From Anoplopoma fimbria (Eukaryota; Chordata; Actinopteri; Perciformes; Anoplopomatidae): a stretch of 64,000 nucleotides of DNA. The notes beneath the pieces were generated by a model. That model was not told the DNA's origin. It saw only the letters and a list, made by a program, of their open reading frames with translations, and did not search any database. The position numbers and the translations under genes were made by a program. Of this stretch, positions 36,801-51,322 are shown piece by piece. The stretch spans positions 24,178,490 through 24,242,489 of the forward strand of contig NC_072454.1 in assembly GCF_027596085.1 (NCBI RefSeq). The letters are read 5' to 3'. Within the stretch, counting starts at the first letter, position 1. Each line of letters starts with the position of its first letter.

Positions 36801-39713
36801 ATTCGTCCCTCTACATGATAAGTAGTCACGACAGCTCTGGAACCACAGGAAAACAAATATGATATCAGCCCGGGACACTTCGCTCACAATTACACACAAA
36901 TCAGAATTAATTTGGGCCCTGAAATAACTGAAGTGTTTGATTGAAAAAAAAACATTTAGCATTTGAAGAATGAATAGCTACTTTCACATATGACTGACAG
37001 CATATAAATAAAAGTTAATTATGGTGTGGCTTTTTAAGGAGTCCTTTGTTGACATAATGGCAGAGCACTTGTACAAATTGGGTTCTCTATATTTAAATCA
37101 CAAGTGTGTTTGTTTCAAACAGGATGTGTCTACTTAGAAAGGTGCTCCTCTCTGAGGATGTGCACATTGATATGCAGTAATCCAATCAGGCTTTATTTAT
37201 AGTTTCCATTTCCATTCAATGAAATGCAGTTCAAAGTGCTTTTCACAGCAAGAGAAAAGACAGAAGGGGGAAATAAAATAAGGCAGCATTACGTAATAAA
37301 CTGGATGCAAAAGCAATAAATCAATCAATAGAACTGAAAAGAAAAAATGTTCAAGAATCCAAATCAGTTTATTCTTAAATGTACTTTAATGAGTACTAAA
37401 GCCCCAGGAAATTATGAATAAACATGATTTCTCAGTTTGGTATTATACATTATGAGCATGTCAACGTGCTGAAGCTATCATTTATGTATGAAGTCCTGTA
37501 GTGGGCATCAACTAGTAATAATAAATCTGACTCAGACAAAAGGGGGAATACTTGGGAGACCTGAAAAATGTAAAGTGGAGCATCGCAAAAGAGTCGATAT
37601 CGCTCTGCCTCAGCTTCCCTGTATAAATGTCAGCAGCTCCCTCACCTCTACCTCAAACACTGTTTGAGTATGAAACATTAACTGGAGGGAGAGCCTTCTG
37701 TTTAAACTGTCAGCCTATTTGTTCTCAACTAGGTTTCAGTATAAAAAACATAAAACCCAGTAAATGTTTTTGTTATAAAACCATGAATTAACAGGGCAGA
37801 AATATTTTAATCACAGCCAGAAGTTAAACTGGGCTTGGGTTGTGAGGGGCTCAGACCCAGCACAGCCCTCTTCTACATCAGTGTCACCAGGTCATTTTGT
37901 CGGGGCTGAAGCCCAGAATATAAGAGAGAGAGACGGCAGCAGACGATGGAGAGGTGAGAACTACACGTATTACACTGCATGAATGTAGCATTTTAAAAAT
38001 ATATATTTAATAATAATTATAATTATAGAATATTTAATAATAGAAATATTTAAATAAACTAATGTTAACATACATTGGTGGAAGAAGCACTCAGATATTT
38101 TATTATTATTATTATTATAAGTAAAAGTAGCAATACTGCAGTGTCCTGCAGAAGTCCTGCATTCAGAAGTCCTGCATTCAAAATATTATTCAATGAAAGT
38201 ACAAAAGAATTAGCATGAAAATATAATTGAAGTATCAAAAGTAAAAGTAGGGCTACTCATAATGCAGAATGACTGATTTCAGAATATTATTGGATTATAA
38301 TTATTGATGCATTAATGTGTTCATCCCTTTAATGTTGAAGCTGATAAAGGTGAAGCTTATATTAATTACTTTATATACTGCTGGGTAGTTGAATCTATAG
38401 TAATACAACCCCCCCATTACAAATCTCATTTAACCCCTGATCACAGCCCTTCTTGTATTTTTTCTATTTTAGGATCAATTTCAGGCCAGTGTAGTAGTTA
38501 TTTGTGCCTAATAAAGAAGACAACTCTGTATCAGGGCCACATATGAAGCATGAGCTTTCTTCTCTACCATTATCAGCAGAGAGCCTTAAATTCAACAAAC
38601 AATATATTTATTTCTTTAATAAGAAAATGTTAAAGTAAAAATAATACTTTTTTAGCCATGACGATGGTAGGTCTCTCAATGGGCGTCCTCTTTGCCATCT
38701 CCAGGAGCAGCCTCTTCAGTTTGCGAGGCATCGCCAGTTTTTGATGAGGTGATAAACTGAACTTGGCTGTAGCCCAGAGAATAGCAGCGACCCCATAGAC
38801 ACAAACCTGAGCCAAGAGAGAGAAGAATAGAGGAGGGATATAAGGATGCAGCAGATTATTGGTGACAGTTATAGTTTTAAAAAATAAATTAAGGCACACA
38901 AACCTTCTCAGTCACAATTCCATGTTCTTGATACTCTGGAGCGAGATAAAATTCATCTCGGGATCCTGCAGAGAACACAGAAAATAAGTTACGGAAGTCA
39001 ACAAAAGCATGAAGACACATCTATTTTGTATGTAAACAACTAAATACAAAAAAAGATGGAAGAATATTACGCTGCTGGGCTTCAATATCCTGCAGCAGCA
39101 CAGCAGACTACAGCACATAAAGTGAACCTACCGATGTTTTGAGGTTTCAGGAAAAGTACTTCTCCCTCGCAGCCCACGTGCAGTGTGTCCAGGCACAGAT
39201 AGGCTAATAATAAAGAGAGAAATCAGCTGCACAGTACAATTGCGGCTAACAAAATTCAAGCATGCCACATATAGTTTGCATAGTTTTTGAATTATCCTTC
39301 TGCCAGCCCAGGGTTAAATAAACAAAGTGGTTCAAATCACCTGGAAAGTCAATGTAGGTCTGCAGTGAGGACAGGCAGGTGTAACACAGAGCCCATAGCT
39401 CATTGACTGTCAGCCTCCGTCCACACCGAGTCAGTAACTCTCTCAGAGAGATCCACTGGATAGAAAATAAGAAGTCGGAGTTTAGAAGAAGAATATGTTA
39501 CACTTTGGACCTTCAGCTGATCACTAAGTAACTCAAACTGAAGGTATCCCTAACTGGAAATTCTCAAAGTCTATTTTTGAATGTTCAAACCTTTATCCCC
39601 TTTTGAAGATTGATTTGGCCTTTTAATGTGGTGTACCTAAGTGATTACTCTGAATCTATGAGGCAACACTTTACTCTGAAATTGTTACATAATACAAAAG
39701 TTATACACATATA

Positions 39714-39767
<54 letters not shown>

Positions 39768-42700
39768 TATGTAAATAAATACATACATAAAAGAACAGTG
39801 TAAATTTAAAAGAGCTAAAAAGACAGCATCATCAACATAATGTCTCATGGCAAACCTATTTTTGCCCTAAGACGGCATTAAGTATCTTGAATAAAATGTG
39901 TTGGGCTAACCTTAGCTAATTGGCCTAAAAAGGTTTTGTGGTGGAACATTTTAAGTTCATTCTTGACTTTGGAAATAGTAGACAAAACATAATCTTAAAA
40001 AGGTGCCAACTTCTAAATTCAGATCATATCTGTGATTGAGGGACTACCTCCTCACAGCTCGAAACATGCCGACAGCTGAGCCACGGGCAAGAAGCTAACG
40101 GTGCAAACAGTACCAACAGTGCAAACAAAGGCAACAGTGCTGACTGAACTAACAATGTTTACCTGAGGCTAAACCTCAGGCAGGGCGCTACGCTAACTTA
40201 GCATCTCCTCAAGCTACTTCTCATAGCTTCACTTTAGAGAAGATAACATGTTTAAAAATCCAACAGTTATCATTTTCTGAAAGGACAAACACCCCCACAA
40301 CAAGAACCTTTTCATGTTTCTAGCTACCGTATTTTCCGCACTATAGGGCGCACTGGATTATAAGGCGCACTGTCAATGAATGGTCTATTTTCGATCTTTT
40401 TTCATATATAAGGCGCACCGGACTATAAGGCGCATTAAGCGAAACAAAACAGTCAGTCAGTCAAACTTCCTCCACTTCCGTACCATTGATTCATTAACGT
40501 TGAATTCTCTCGCAGCTGCTCTATTCCCATGTTCTACTGCGTGACTGACAGCCTTGAGTGTGAAGTCCGCGTCGTAAGCGTGTCTCTTGACAGGAGCCAT
40601 GTTGGGTCCTTATACACACACACTGTAATATTATGGTGAAGCACAGTATGTATTACTCCGCGACGCTCCTGACGACGGTGGCCATGATGCTGCTGCGGTG
40701 CGGCTTTGTAGTTTACCAAAGTCGTACTAAAACATTTTGACAGAGCGCCGTGTACCACACAAAACCGCTTCGAGGTCAGTAAACACAACCAGAATTAATC
40801 CATATATAAGGCGCTCCGGATTATAAGGCGCACTGTCGTTTTTTGAGAAAATTAAAGGCTTTTAAGTGCGCCTTATAGTGCGGAAAATACGGTACTCTTA
40901 TTTACGGACAGCCAACTCTTCAGTGGGCCTACATAACAGCACCAGACACGACTGGGTGAAATAATCGCTGTCTCACCTCGTCCTGAGATTCTTCATTGAG
41001 GCACAGCATGCTTTTGGTCATGTAGTTATTGGGTATGTAGAGGCTGTGGTTCAATAAGCTCTGGTCCTCAGACTGGTCCAGTTCCTTTTCCAGTTCCTGA
41101 CAGGAAGTACAGGGAGATGCCGAATCCTGGGTGCAGTCCTTAGATTCACACTCACGGCAGCCTTGAGTCTCTGCAGCGTCCTCGTTTCCTCGTGACATTT
41201 GGTCGTCCACAGCTGAGGTCCAACAATCTTCAGTGCTGCTGTGTGGGTAAGACTCACAGGACCTGCCCCGGTCCAGTCTTTGAAGCCTGTTACTCCACTC
41301 AGACGTGCTGCTCAAGAGCTCGTCCGCTCCTATCTCCGTGAGGTCAGACACAGGTACGCTGATATCTCCGTGGGTCGGCGGGGACGGACAAGGGGGGTTG
41401 TTGGAGTCCGGGACGGAGCAGGAGCGGTTCAGAGCCCCCCTCACCCTGCTCAGCCTCTGCTGGGCTCTCCTTCTCACTGGAGAGCTGTTGTGGGACCTGC
41501 AGTCCAACTCGTCGTCCAAAGTCATGCCGTCTCCTTCACAGCTGTCCATGTCCTCCGCCCAGAGAGAGGAATCCCAGCCGCCGCACACCTGCAGAACGAG
41601 TTGTTAGAATACAGTCATTTGTTTCATCTGAATGTGGAAACAATCCTGATTATACTGCAAGGAAAAGCGGAGATATGGAACCTTGGTAAATTTGCATATG
41701 CTCAGTGCTTTATTAACACACTGTTAAATAAAGTTAATTTGAAGGAACAAAAAGTAGCGGAGCACCACGAGAGCAAAGTGCAGCACCTGGACAATTTTAA
41801 GCACACACGCAGTTATCTTGTAGTTCATCTTATTAATTAGATTTGCATATATGACAGAAATACTTACTAATACAATAAAGCAAAGTCTTTTGTGGATACT
41901 TTGTACCCCATCACCCGGAGATACCGTCAGTGGAGTAGTGGAGCATCGAACTCCAGCGCTATCAAATGAGACCAAATTGACCAATTCACACTGCAGCACC
42001 CAGTCAGAAAGTGACATCATGACCAGTTAGCTTGACTGCCAGTGATGTTTCATATTGAATTCCAGTGAAGTAAGAGCCTTATCATATAGATAGGTAGAGA
42101 ACCCCGAGAATCAAGTTTAGAATCGGGTATCGATTCTGAATCGATTAGTGAAACCAAGAATCAGAACTAATCGTGGGATTCCCAAAGATTCCAAACATCT
42201 AGTGGCCAAATGTCTTCGAATTGGTGATGCATCATGTTGTAGTGGCTTTTTTACAATTCTTTTGAGAAAGTTGGGTATCACAAACAGGTGTGTGTTCACT
42301 GCTCTTAACGTGTACTGTTTGCCGCTGTCGTACTTAAATGATCTCTTCCTCCACACAGCAGCAGCTTCCTCAAAACATTTAAAGCTACAGACTGTAACAT
42401 ACCTGCTGCCTGGACAGACCATTGGCTTTAACAGAACTGCCAACACACAGGTCTTTGGTATTATCATCCGAGCTCGGTCTTTTAAGCAGACATCTGGGTT
42501 TGGGATGCTGCCATCTTGCCTCCCAGGAGCCTTCCTGTCCATCTGTGGATGATACAAAGACGGCAATTAGCACCTGGGGAAATCACAGCGGAGACCAAAC
42601 GTCGACGCGTACGTGGGGAGGTAAAAAAAAGAAATAAAACAGGACCTTGAAAGGTTGATACTGATTCGATGGAGAGCACCCGTCGCCCAACAGAAGACAG

Positions 42701-45700
42701 TTTCCGGCACACAGCTGCAGAGCAGGTATGAGACAGCCTTGCTTCAGCCAGACAGAGGATGTCCTGTGGGAATATAACACATGTCGGTTTGTATTATGAA
42801 CATGATTATGTTGACATGTTGTCTCTCATTGTATTGTATTATGGATGTTTACTGGATTATTCACCTATTTTTTGCTATTAGGAGTTGTTATTTTCTATAG
42901 ATATTGTGTGGGTTACAGTGCATTGTTTCACAGTTTTTGCACTTGTACAGTATAATAATTTTGGATACGCAAGCAGTTTTTGCATGTGCTTTTCTTTTGC
43001 ATTTTGTGAGGCACTTTGAGCTGCATTTTGTAGATAACAGGTGTTATATTAATCTGTTCATTTCGCACTGACACAGCATTTCCACTTGATGCTGCTAAAG
43101 AGCACTGACAGTGACTGAATCTAATAGTCAAAAGATAATATACTTTAATTAATGCTACAGCCATATTTACACTAATTCCGTGTGATTCTACTTGTAAAGG
43201 AAATGGTGATGCAGTGCTGTACTGGGATATAATTTTTGGTCTTGCTGTTTACATTACCATCCATCTCTTTGGGTCCTGAATCCAACTCTAAACATAAGTG
43301 ATTTAATTTGCTTTGCCAAACATAAGCCTGTGGAGAGTTCACACGTTGGGTCGTGTCTGTCTGTCTCCCTGTCCATGGCAAATCTGACATACTACTGGAG
43401 CAATCTGCCTAATTATATTTGGCAAATTTTTATCTCTATGCTGAAGGACCTCTCGTGATTGCAGTGATTTACACTTAAAAAACGTCTTTATTTGATTGTT
43501 TTATAACAACTGCTCCAATCGCAAATGGCCTTTGTCGTGGTTCAAAAACTGACTACCATAGAAATGTTTGCTCTCATTTTAACCGGAACATCTGCAGATT
43601 AATTCCATACCCAACATGTTATGATCCAACAAACTCAGGCACGATACAAGATAAATAAATCCCTGTTTTCTTTTTTGTTATCTTGGCACTCATCATTGTA
43701 AGGGCGCCTGGAGGTACAATTGAGTGAGATTCAACTCTTCTTAGTTTGGGAGGGGAGTCGGAGACACCTGGTGGAGAACTGCTCTCTACTGAGTGCGCTT
43801 ATCTAGTTTCTCTATGTTTTATGCCTTTGTTAGTTTTGTTTTTAGGTATTATAGATTTCCTATGTGGTTGCTGAAAGAATCAGATTGAACAAAAACTGCA
43901 ATAATAACTACTGGATACTTATCACATTGTGTTTACTCAATTTCTTATGTCTTTCTTTATCATTTTAATTCAAACATGTTTCTTTAATCACTAAATGTTA
44001 AAAAAAAAAAACCCAATATCAGTTCACATTAATCTATTTTAAAGCTTAACTGGACACTTGCACTGACTTGATTTCAGACGCTTTACTCCATTTTTTAATC
44101 TGGATACCATGACAACAGGATTGCTCGAGCGAGATCTCTGATTATTCCACACTTTTCACACCTTTTCTATGAATCATTCTGGCAGTTAAGAAGAGTCAGC
44201 AGGATGCTGATACCTGCAGGAGAGGCCTGTCTTCGGGCTTCTCCTCCTGCATCTGCTCCAGCAGCCTCTGGATCTCTTCCCCCAGCTCTGCCTCCAGCTC
44301 TGGCTCGATGACAAAGCTCAGTGCGGCAGAGAGCGTAGAGCCCAGAGAGTAAACATGGCCCTGCAACCGGGTATAAAAGGAGGCAAAAACACCATCATCA
44401 TCATCAGGAACCAGCTGCAGCTGTGTTCTTGCAGTAAGTACAGAGATCAGACTGTAAACGACTATAGAGAAAGGCTAAGAAAATACAGGATCTTCTCCCC
44501 ATGTTGGGCAGTAATGGTCATGTGTTTGTCCATACTTATGACAGAGCTGTTGTTTTGCTTTGCTACACTGACAGTGGATATTATGGTCAGCTGTAAGGCA
44601 GCAGCAGATTTCAGCCAGGTGCTTCTGAGTTCACGTCCCAGACGGAGTCGTCACTCCCAACAATTGAAGTGGACTGTACCCATACTTATGTGGTAAACAC
44701 ATGTGCAAGGCGGATCCCAGTGTGGGTCACCAAAAATAGAAGCGTAAATACTCAGCTGAACGGCCAGAACTCTTGTTTTGCTTACACTATTGCTTTGGCT
44801 GTGTGTGATATCTCCCTTTTGAGAAAAACACATTCGAGAAAAACAAGCGAAGAAGAAGAGGAGACATTTTGTTTGTTTTTCGACAGACTGCAGAATTAGA
44901 ATGCATGGTTTATTTTGAAATTTGGTTACATAAGTCCACTGTGAATTTATTCATGTTATGATGAGAACAGAGACAACACTGACTGATGCTGCATGCTCCA
45001 CAGAGGAAGCCGAAAGCTTCTGAATGCAGTCGCAGCAAAGGCAGCAAAACGGCTTATTTCAAGACAGCTCCTTTGGTCCAGCAGACACAGATGTATAGCT
45101 AAGTATCCAAAGATGAATTTAAAGGTTACAGAGGTCCACGCCGTAATGCTGAAGAAGCATAAAATATTTTTGGGAAGATTTATTAAACCCATTATAGTCA
45201 TCGATTAAGAAAGCATACTTATCCTACGACTAGAATAATCGCCTCTCAGTTATATTCCTCCACCAACCAGTCATGTTGCAGTTTACAACCATGTCTGTCC
45301 AAAATGTCATCACCTCATCATTTTATACTCTTAGACATTTGTGTGAAATTGTCATAAAAATGAGTTCTTGACGTGGCCAAAAATGTGTTTTGGATGTGAA
45401 TGTTAGTGCCAAATTCCTAGATATTTCCTCAGGTTGTTCCTGAGATATCACTAGAATACAGACGGACGGACGGAAGGACGGATGGACGTGAAAACGAGAA
45501 GCCATTGGTCACGGCTGTTACCGGCGTGGAGACATTAAAAGGACCCAGCGAGAGAATTTTAGCAGGAGAGACAATTTATACACACATTGCACTACACAGA
45601 CACTCACATACATGAGGCTGCAGGTATATTCTGCATCATGTTGTATGTCAATACAAATAACGACTAGAGGAATTCAGGTTTCAGTACCTCATTCAAAAGT

Positions 45701-48700
45701 TACAACAAGGTCTTACTAGTCTCTCACAAGATAAAATTGAGTGACCACTACAGAATAATTCCATTTATTTCAACTGGGGTCTTTAATTGAATTAAAGCGT
45801 ATGTTGGTAAATTCAGACACGTTGTACTGAAATCTCATCTGTTTAGACTACTTCTTGGCCCATAAAATAACATAAAAAAAACAACAATCTCTTATAATTT
45901 CTAAAGGTAGCATTTTCTGAGGTTGATAAGTTGTACCAACATTGTTGTACCAACTACAGTAGGTACATTTTTTTAAATTAAAATTCACCCATGAAAAAAC
46001 CTTTACAAACCTGACGAGCATTAATTAAAGAAAGAGAGAGAGAGAGAGAGAGAGAGTAATAATTAGACCTGATCCAAAATCAGGGTGGAAAAAGTATGGT
46101 TTTAACTGTTAAAACAACATTGTAGAAATACTCTGTAACAAGTACAAACCATACGTGATAGAGTACTGCCTCTTCCTTATATAACATTAACAAATAGAGG
46201 TGAGCTTGTAGCTTATGTGGGGAATTTGAGGTTATGAGAGACTCTCCTCTCCCTCAGCAAACATCCCCAAGGTGCCTGTGACTGCGTGGTGCATACTGTC
46301 CGAGGGGTTACTGTGACCCGGATCAAATCTATGAAAAGATCTGGCATCTCTCACCTCAAACGTGCTGCCCGTGTCGTCAAACTCAGGGGGCACAAAGGAG
46401 CCTTCTGGATCATCTGCAAGGACCAAAACATGGCGATTAACAGGACCATTAAACATGCCTGAAAAGCATGCAGCATGTCATCGAAAGGGAACGAGCAGTG
46501 CGTTGGCCGTTTGAGTGAACCCGCTCGCTAAGCCTCCACTGTAATGAGATGCTAATCAGAGGGACGTGCTAAACCACAACAGTCTAGTGAGCTGGTGCTG
46601 CCGTTTCCCCCCCTAATTTCCATAATTCACGTGTCAGAGATAATCCATGACAAACAAGATCCGCCGATCAGAAGACGGAGCGGCCGCTGAGGAGAAGCGA
46701 GACATCTTATTCTTCCTCCTCCTCCTTAAATAGGCCACTGCTCAGACCGGCTACAGGAAGGGCACACAGACGCATGAAAACACCACCACAAATATGAACC
46801 CCCCCGACTGGATTCTGACAGATCTGGGTTTGTCTGTTGGAGTTATGATGTCCCCCCCAGGTGTTGTGAGGCCGATCTCCATTTCTCCTCTCCTCCGTAG
46901 CCTTTTTCTTCTCATCACTTCTTCCATTTTTCTTCTTCCTCTCCTATCCTTCAGGTTTTCCTAGCCTTACAATTCCTCTCCTAACCTCTTTTCTTTTCTT
47001 TCTTTCTTTTCCTTCTTGTTCTCTGACCTCTTTTACGATGAAATCCTCTCCTTTTTCATTTCCTTAATTCTCCTCTCATCTTTAACTTCCTCCCCTCCTT
47101 TGCCTTTTCCCCCCCTCTTTTTCCTCTTTCTTTCCTCTCTTAACCTTCCCATTTCCTTTCCTGCCTATTCCTCTCCTCTTCCCCCCCATCATTCCTTTTC
47201 ATTCCTCTTCTCTCTTTTCCTCTCCTCTTTTTCATTTCCTTCCACTACCTTTCCTTTCCACACGCCACCACCTTTAATCTTCTCCTCCATAGCCCTTTTC
47301 GTCTGGTCTCGTTTCCTATCACCCCCCACTTTTTTTCTCCTTCCCTTCAAATTCATATCCTCTCCCTTCCTTCCATTTCTTTCCTTTGTCATTCTCTTTC
47401 TTTTACTCTCCTCTTTACTTTCCATTCTCTTTGCTTTCCTTTACGCTCCTCCTCAATAACCTCTCCCCATAGTCCATGCTCTTTCCATCTCCTCTCCTCT
47501 CATCTCCAAAGGTCAACAGTTCAAACAAACAAGCAGGAGAAAAGGATAGACAGGAGTAGAAAAGGAGGACAAGATACATCAACATGTTGTAGTGAGGAGG
47601 AAGTGTGACACAGTTAAATGGGCAGTGAGTAATAGAAGGGGAAAAAAAGGACAGCCGCTATCGGTTACTCAGTTGCCTCCGGAGTGATGATAAGATCTCT
47701 GTGAGTCATGTTTGCCTCCAGCGTTCTGGCACGACAGGTAGCAGTAGCTGAGCAATATATTACTGTTTCAACACACTTTCTCTAATGGGCTGATCACATT
47801 ACTCTAATGAGTGGCTCCCAATGCTAAACCTCCGCAGTTTTTTTCGGTCATCATTGTGTGAAAGCCCCATCAGAGGACATTTTGTTACTCTGGCTGGTTG
47901 CGTTGGTGATGCCCACAGTCACCTACCTCCCCGCCACGACTGCAGTTTGAATTAGCTGAAATCAACCTTATTGATGAGTCGTTGTGGCAACGGCCCTTTT
48001 CACGGAGAGTCCTCACCACAGTCCCTCTAGGTCACTCTATTGTACAGGGCGCCGGTTTGTGCGTGAACATGGGACTGTGTGTCGGCTTGAAATTTCACGA
48101 TTGACTTACAAAGAACTCAATTAACTGTGCAGCATGGAAGGCTTACAACGTAGTGTTTTGATTAATGATATAGAGATGCACTGTGTGACGTGGGCACTGC
48201 ATGTGGTTTCTCTTTCTATTCACGTTTCAGGATGAATCATAGCCCCATTCGATAAAGCATGACCACAGATGAAGCTGCCAAAAAATGTAAGCTGACAGAG
48301 CCACGGAAGTACTTCTTCAAAGTGTCTCTATCACTAATAGAGATTTGTGTGGATGTAAAAAAAAAAAAATTGATGAAACATTTTTAAAGGGAAGCCATGC
48401 TGAGCGTGTTAGTGTGTGTGAGCGCAGGTTGACTGCTGATAGGCTAACCAAGCTGTTGCCACAACAACGATCCCCCTGGCAACTCTGACACTGTGGATTT
48501 GATCAATGCTTGTAAATTTGTTGGACGTTCGCCGTCGGGGCATGGAATACGTTTGTGCCACAGCGCTGGTGTTCGTGATGAGACAGAGAGCGAAGGAGAG
48601 GGAAAACGTGGATAAATAATGGACAAAAAGAGAGGACGGGGAAGAGAGGAGAGGAGAGGAGAGGAGGTGAGGAATGATAACTCATTGGATGTTGCGAGGC

Positions 48701-51288
48701 CTCACAGCACCATGAAGGAGAAAGACGTTGTTGCTGCAAATCAGAGCGTACCTCGGCAAAAGCCCCAGAGATCCAGTAAGACACCGATATATTTTCAAGC
48801 AGGAATTTGCTACTTGTAAGTGATACAGATCAGGAGAACAGATCGATGAAGAGAAGAAAAAGAGGCCTCCTCTCTGGGCTGAACAGAGCTTAAACTGCAT
48901 TTACGGTCTAACTTCACATTAAAACTCTGCAATGCAGTTCTGATCTAATCTGTTCCGTCTTCTGGTTTCTTAATGTTCAGGCATGTAGAGATCCTGCCAA
49001 AAAAAATATGAATAATAAAAATAAAAAAACACATCACCAGTCAGTTTAATCAGCAGCATGAACGAAGACAAGCCCAGAATCAGAAGATGATAAGCTAAAT
49101 ATCATACAAAAAAAAGGTGCAAATCAAGGGGTTAACAATGTCCAGAAAGTGGTTTCATTATTGCCCAAACACATAAATGTGTTAATGTGTGTCCGTGCTG
49201 TAGACTCACCGCTGAGCTGCTCCATGAAGCAAACATTCCCGTGGGCGTTGAAGGCCAGAGTGTCTGGTGTTATGCACAGGGTGTGGAAGAGATGGGAGGG
49301 TCGGATGCTCTGCAGCGCCAGGACGCACTCTGCACACACCGCCCACACCTCCTCCTCGGACAGACAGCTGTCCCGCAGGGACAGGACGTCCGCCAGAGAC
49401 ACGTTCTCCTGTGGGCAAAATACACACACAAGAATGCCAGGTAAGAACTCTCAAATACATGATTCAATCATAGTCTCTACGTAAGAAGTAGACGTAGTTG
49501 CCGTGACTTCACCCATTGGTTTGTGGACAGCAGTTTTATACCCTTAAGTTTGGCATTTTGGCCAACGGCATCTTGGTATCCTACAACCAGTGAACAGAAG
49601 TGACCATATTTGAACTGCAGAGGCGTGACACCGTGGTAGAGACCTGTCAATCAAATATAGCCACGCCTTAAAGCATACTCTCCTTTATAGTCTATTTGAC
49701 TCTAAATTGGACCTTGCGAAATGAAAATCATGCTGTATTGAAGAAGACCTGAAACTAGAAATTGAGTCTTCAAGCTCATGTTTAACATGTTTTCTCATAG
49801 ACTTCTATACAATCAGACTTCTTTTTGCAACCAGAGGAGTTGCCCCCTGATGGCCATTAGAAAGAATGCAAGTTTAAGCCTCGTCCACATTGCCTTTACT
49901 TCTCAGAACCAGAAGTTGCCTCCTGGGTTCAATCTTTTGTGTATTATTTTTCATTAATCTTCATTAACTTTTAGCTATTCAGCAGTGTTGAATTGCAGTT
50001 ATCTTAACACAATAGAGGACAGAAGAAAGCAGACAGCAACAATTAATTAGGACTTTACCTACGTAGGCATAAAAACTAAAAACTTCCAAGTTAACTCTGG
50101 CACACTACTGAAATATACAACTATTTTAGAATGGGGTTTTAATGTGGCGAGGACTCCCTGCGGAGCATTTCATACATTTTAATGTCCAGCAATATAAACC
50201 AGAAGGCAGGCAGTTCCCGTTTCCCTCCACTCCATGAACCCCTAAACGCACAACCAAACAAGTCTTTTCAAAACAGTCCCTGCTCTCTGCTGCGCTTTAG
50301 TCATTCAACTCACATGGAACGGATTTATTAAAATGTAAATCAAAGTGTGCAGAGTTGAAGTTAGTCGTTAAGGCTCTGGCCTCTTCACTCTCTGCAGCAC
50401 AGGGGGGCGTTAGAGACAGATAACAGAGTTCCAAATAAAGCCTGGAGAAACTAGATCCTACATGTGGATGCTGGGATGGAGATGGGTACTACAGTTATGA
50501 CGCAATGTTGTCAGCAGCAGCGTGACGGCTTATATAGAGGGTAGTCTTGCATAGATACAAATAGGGAGATAAGGAAACCAAATGGAAATGTCTGTTTTGG
50601 GCTAATCCAGTGAAACAAAAGTTGTGTTTAAATTCAGTCCTACTCACCACAAAAAATGTAAACATCTCTAAATAAGTTAAATAATGTATAAATGTCATAA
50701 TTCCTTATTTTGATTCTCTATGAATTCTCTCCTCTGAACCTGCATCACCTCTCATCCTCCTCTTCATTAGCTTTCAGCTTCCTCCTCTTTCTCAAGTGTT
50801 CATAGAAGATGCTTCACTTCTTCACAAGATGCCTACCAGTTGGTCACTGGTAGACATCTTAGCTTGTTGGAAATGATCTCACCACTGAAAGACTGGAATG
50901 ATAGCTTCGTTATTATATGTGAGTCATCTTTATTTGGAGAAACTGTGAATACCCCTGTCTCAAGAGGGTGAACCAAATATACCCACCCCAGCAACAGCCT
51001 GCTCACCCTGCTGCCGTCTGGCAAGAGATACGGGAATATCTGCTGCTGTACCACCAGACTCCAGAGCAGCTTCTTCATCCTCAACACTCCCCCATAACAA
51101 ATACCTGCATTTTCTCTTATTTAGCATTAAGGGACTACAACTGCATTTCATTATGCAACCCTGTCTTGTACAATGATAAAAAATTAACCTTGAAAAAGGC
51201 TGCGTCATCTCAAGAATAGTCTTTAAACAGTGCCCTAATTTTGATACGGAATTGCCGCATTTGAAAACCGAAGTACATCCCGTCCTGC

Positions 51289-51322
<34 letters not shown>

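Noticed and set aside
41241..41840. 199-codon plus-strand open frame
   Set aside because: It is the antisense shadow of the long kndc1 exon 7.
42117..42566. 149-codon minus-strand open frame
   Set aside because: It overlaps kndc1 exon 6 in a different frame and then runs into repeat-like intron sequence.
47016..47459. 147-codon plus-strand open frame
   Set aside because: It is a by-product of the pyrimidine-rich tract (Ser/Leu/Pro/Phe only) inside a kndc1 intron.
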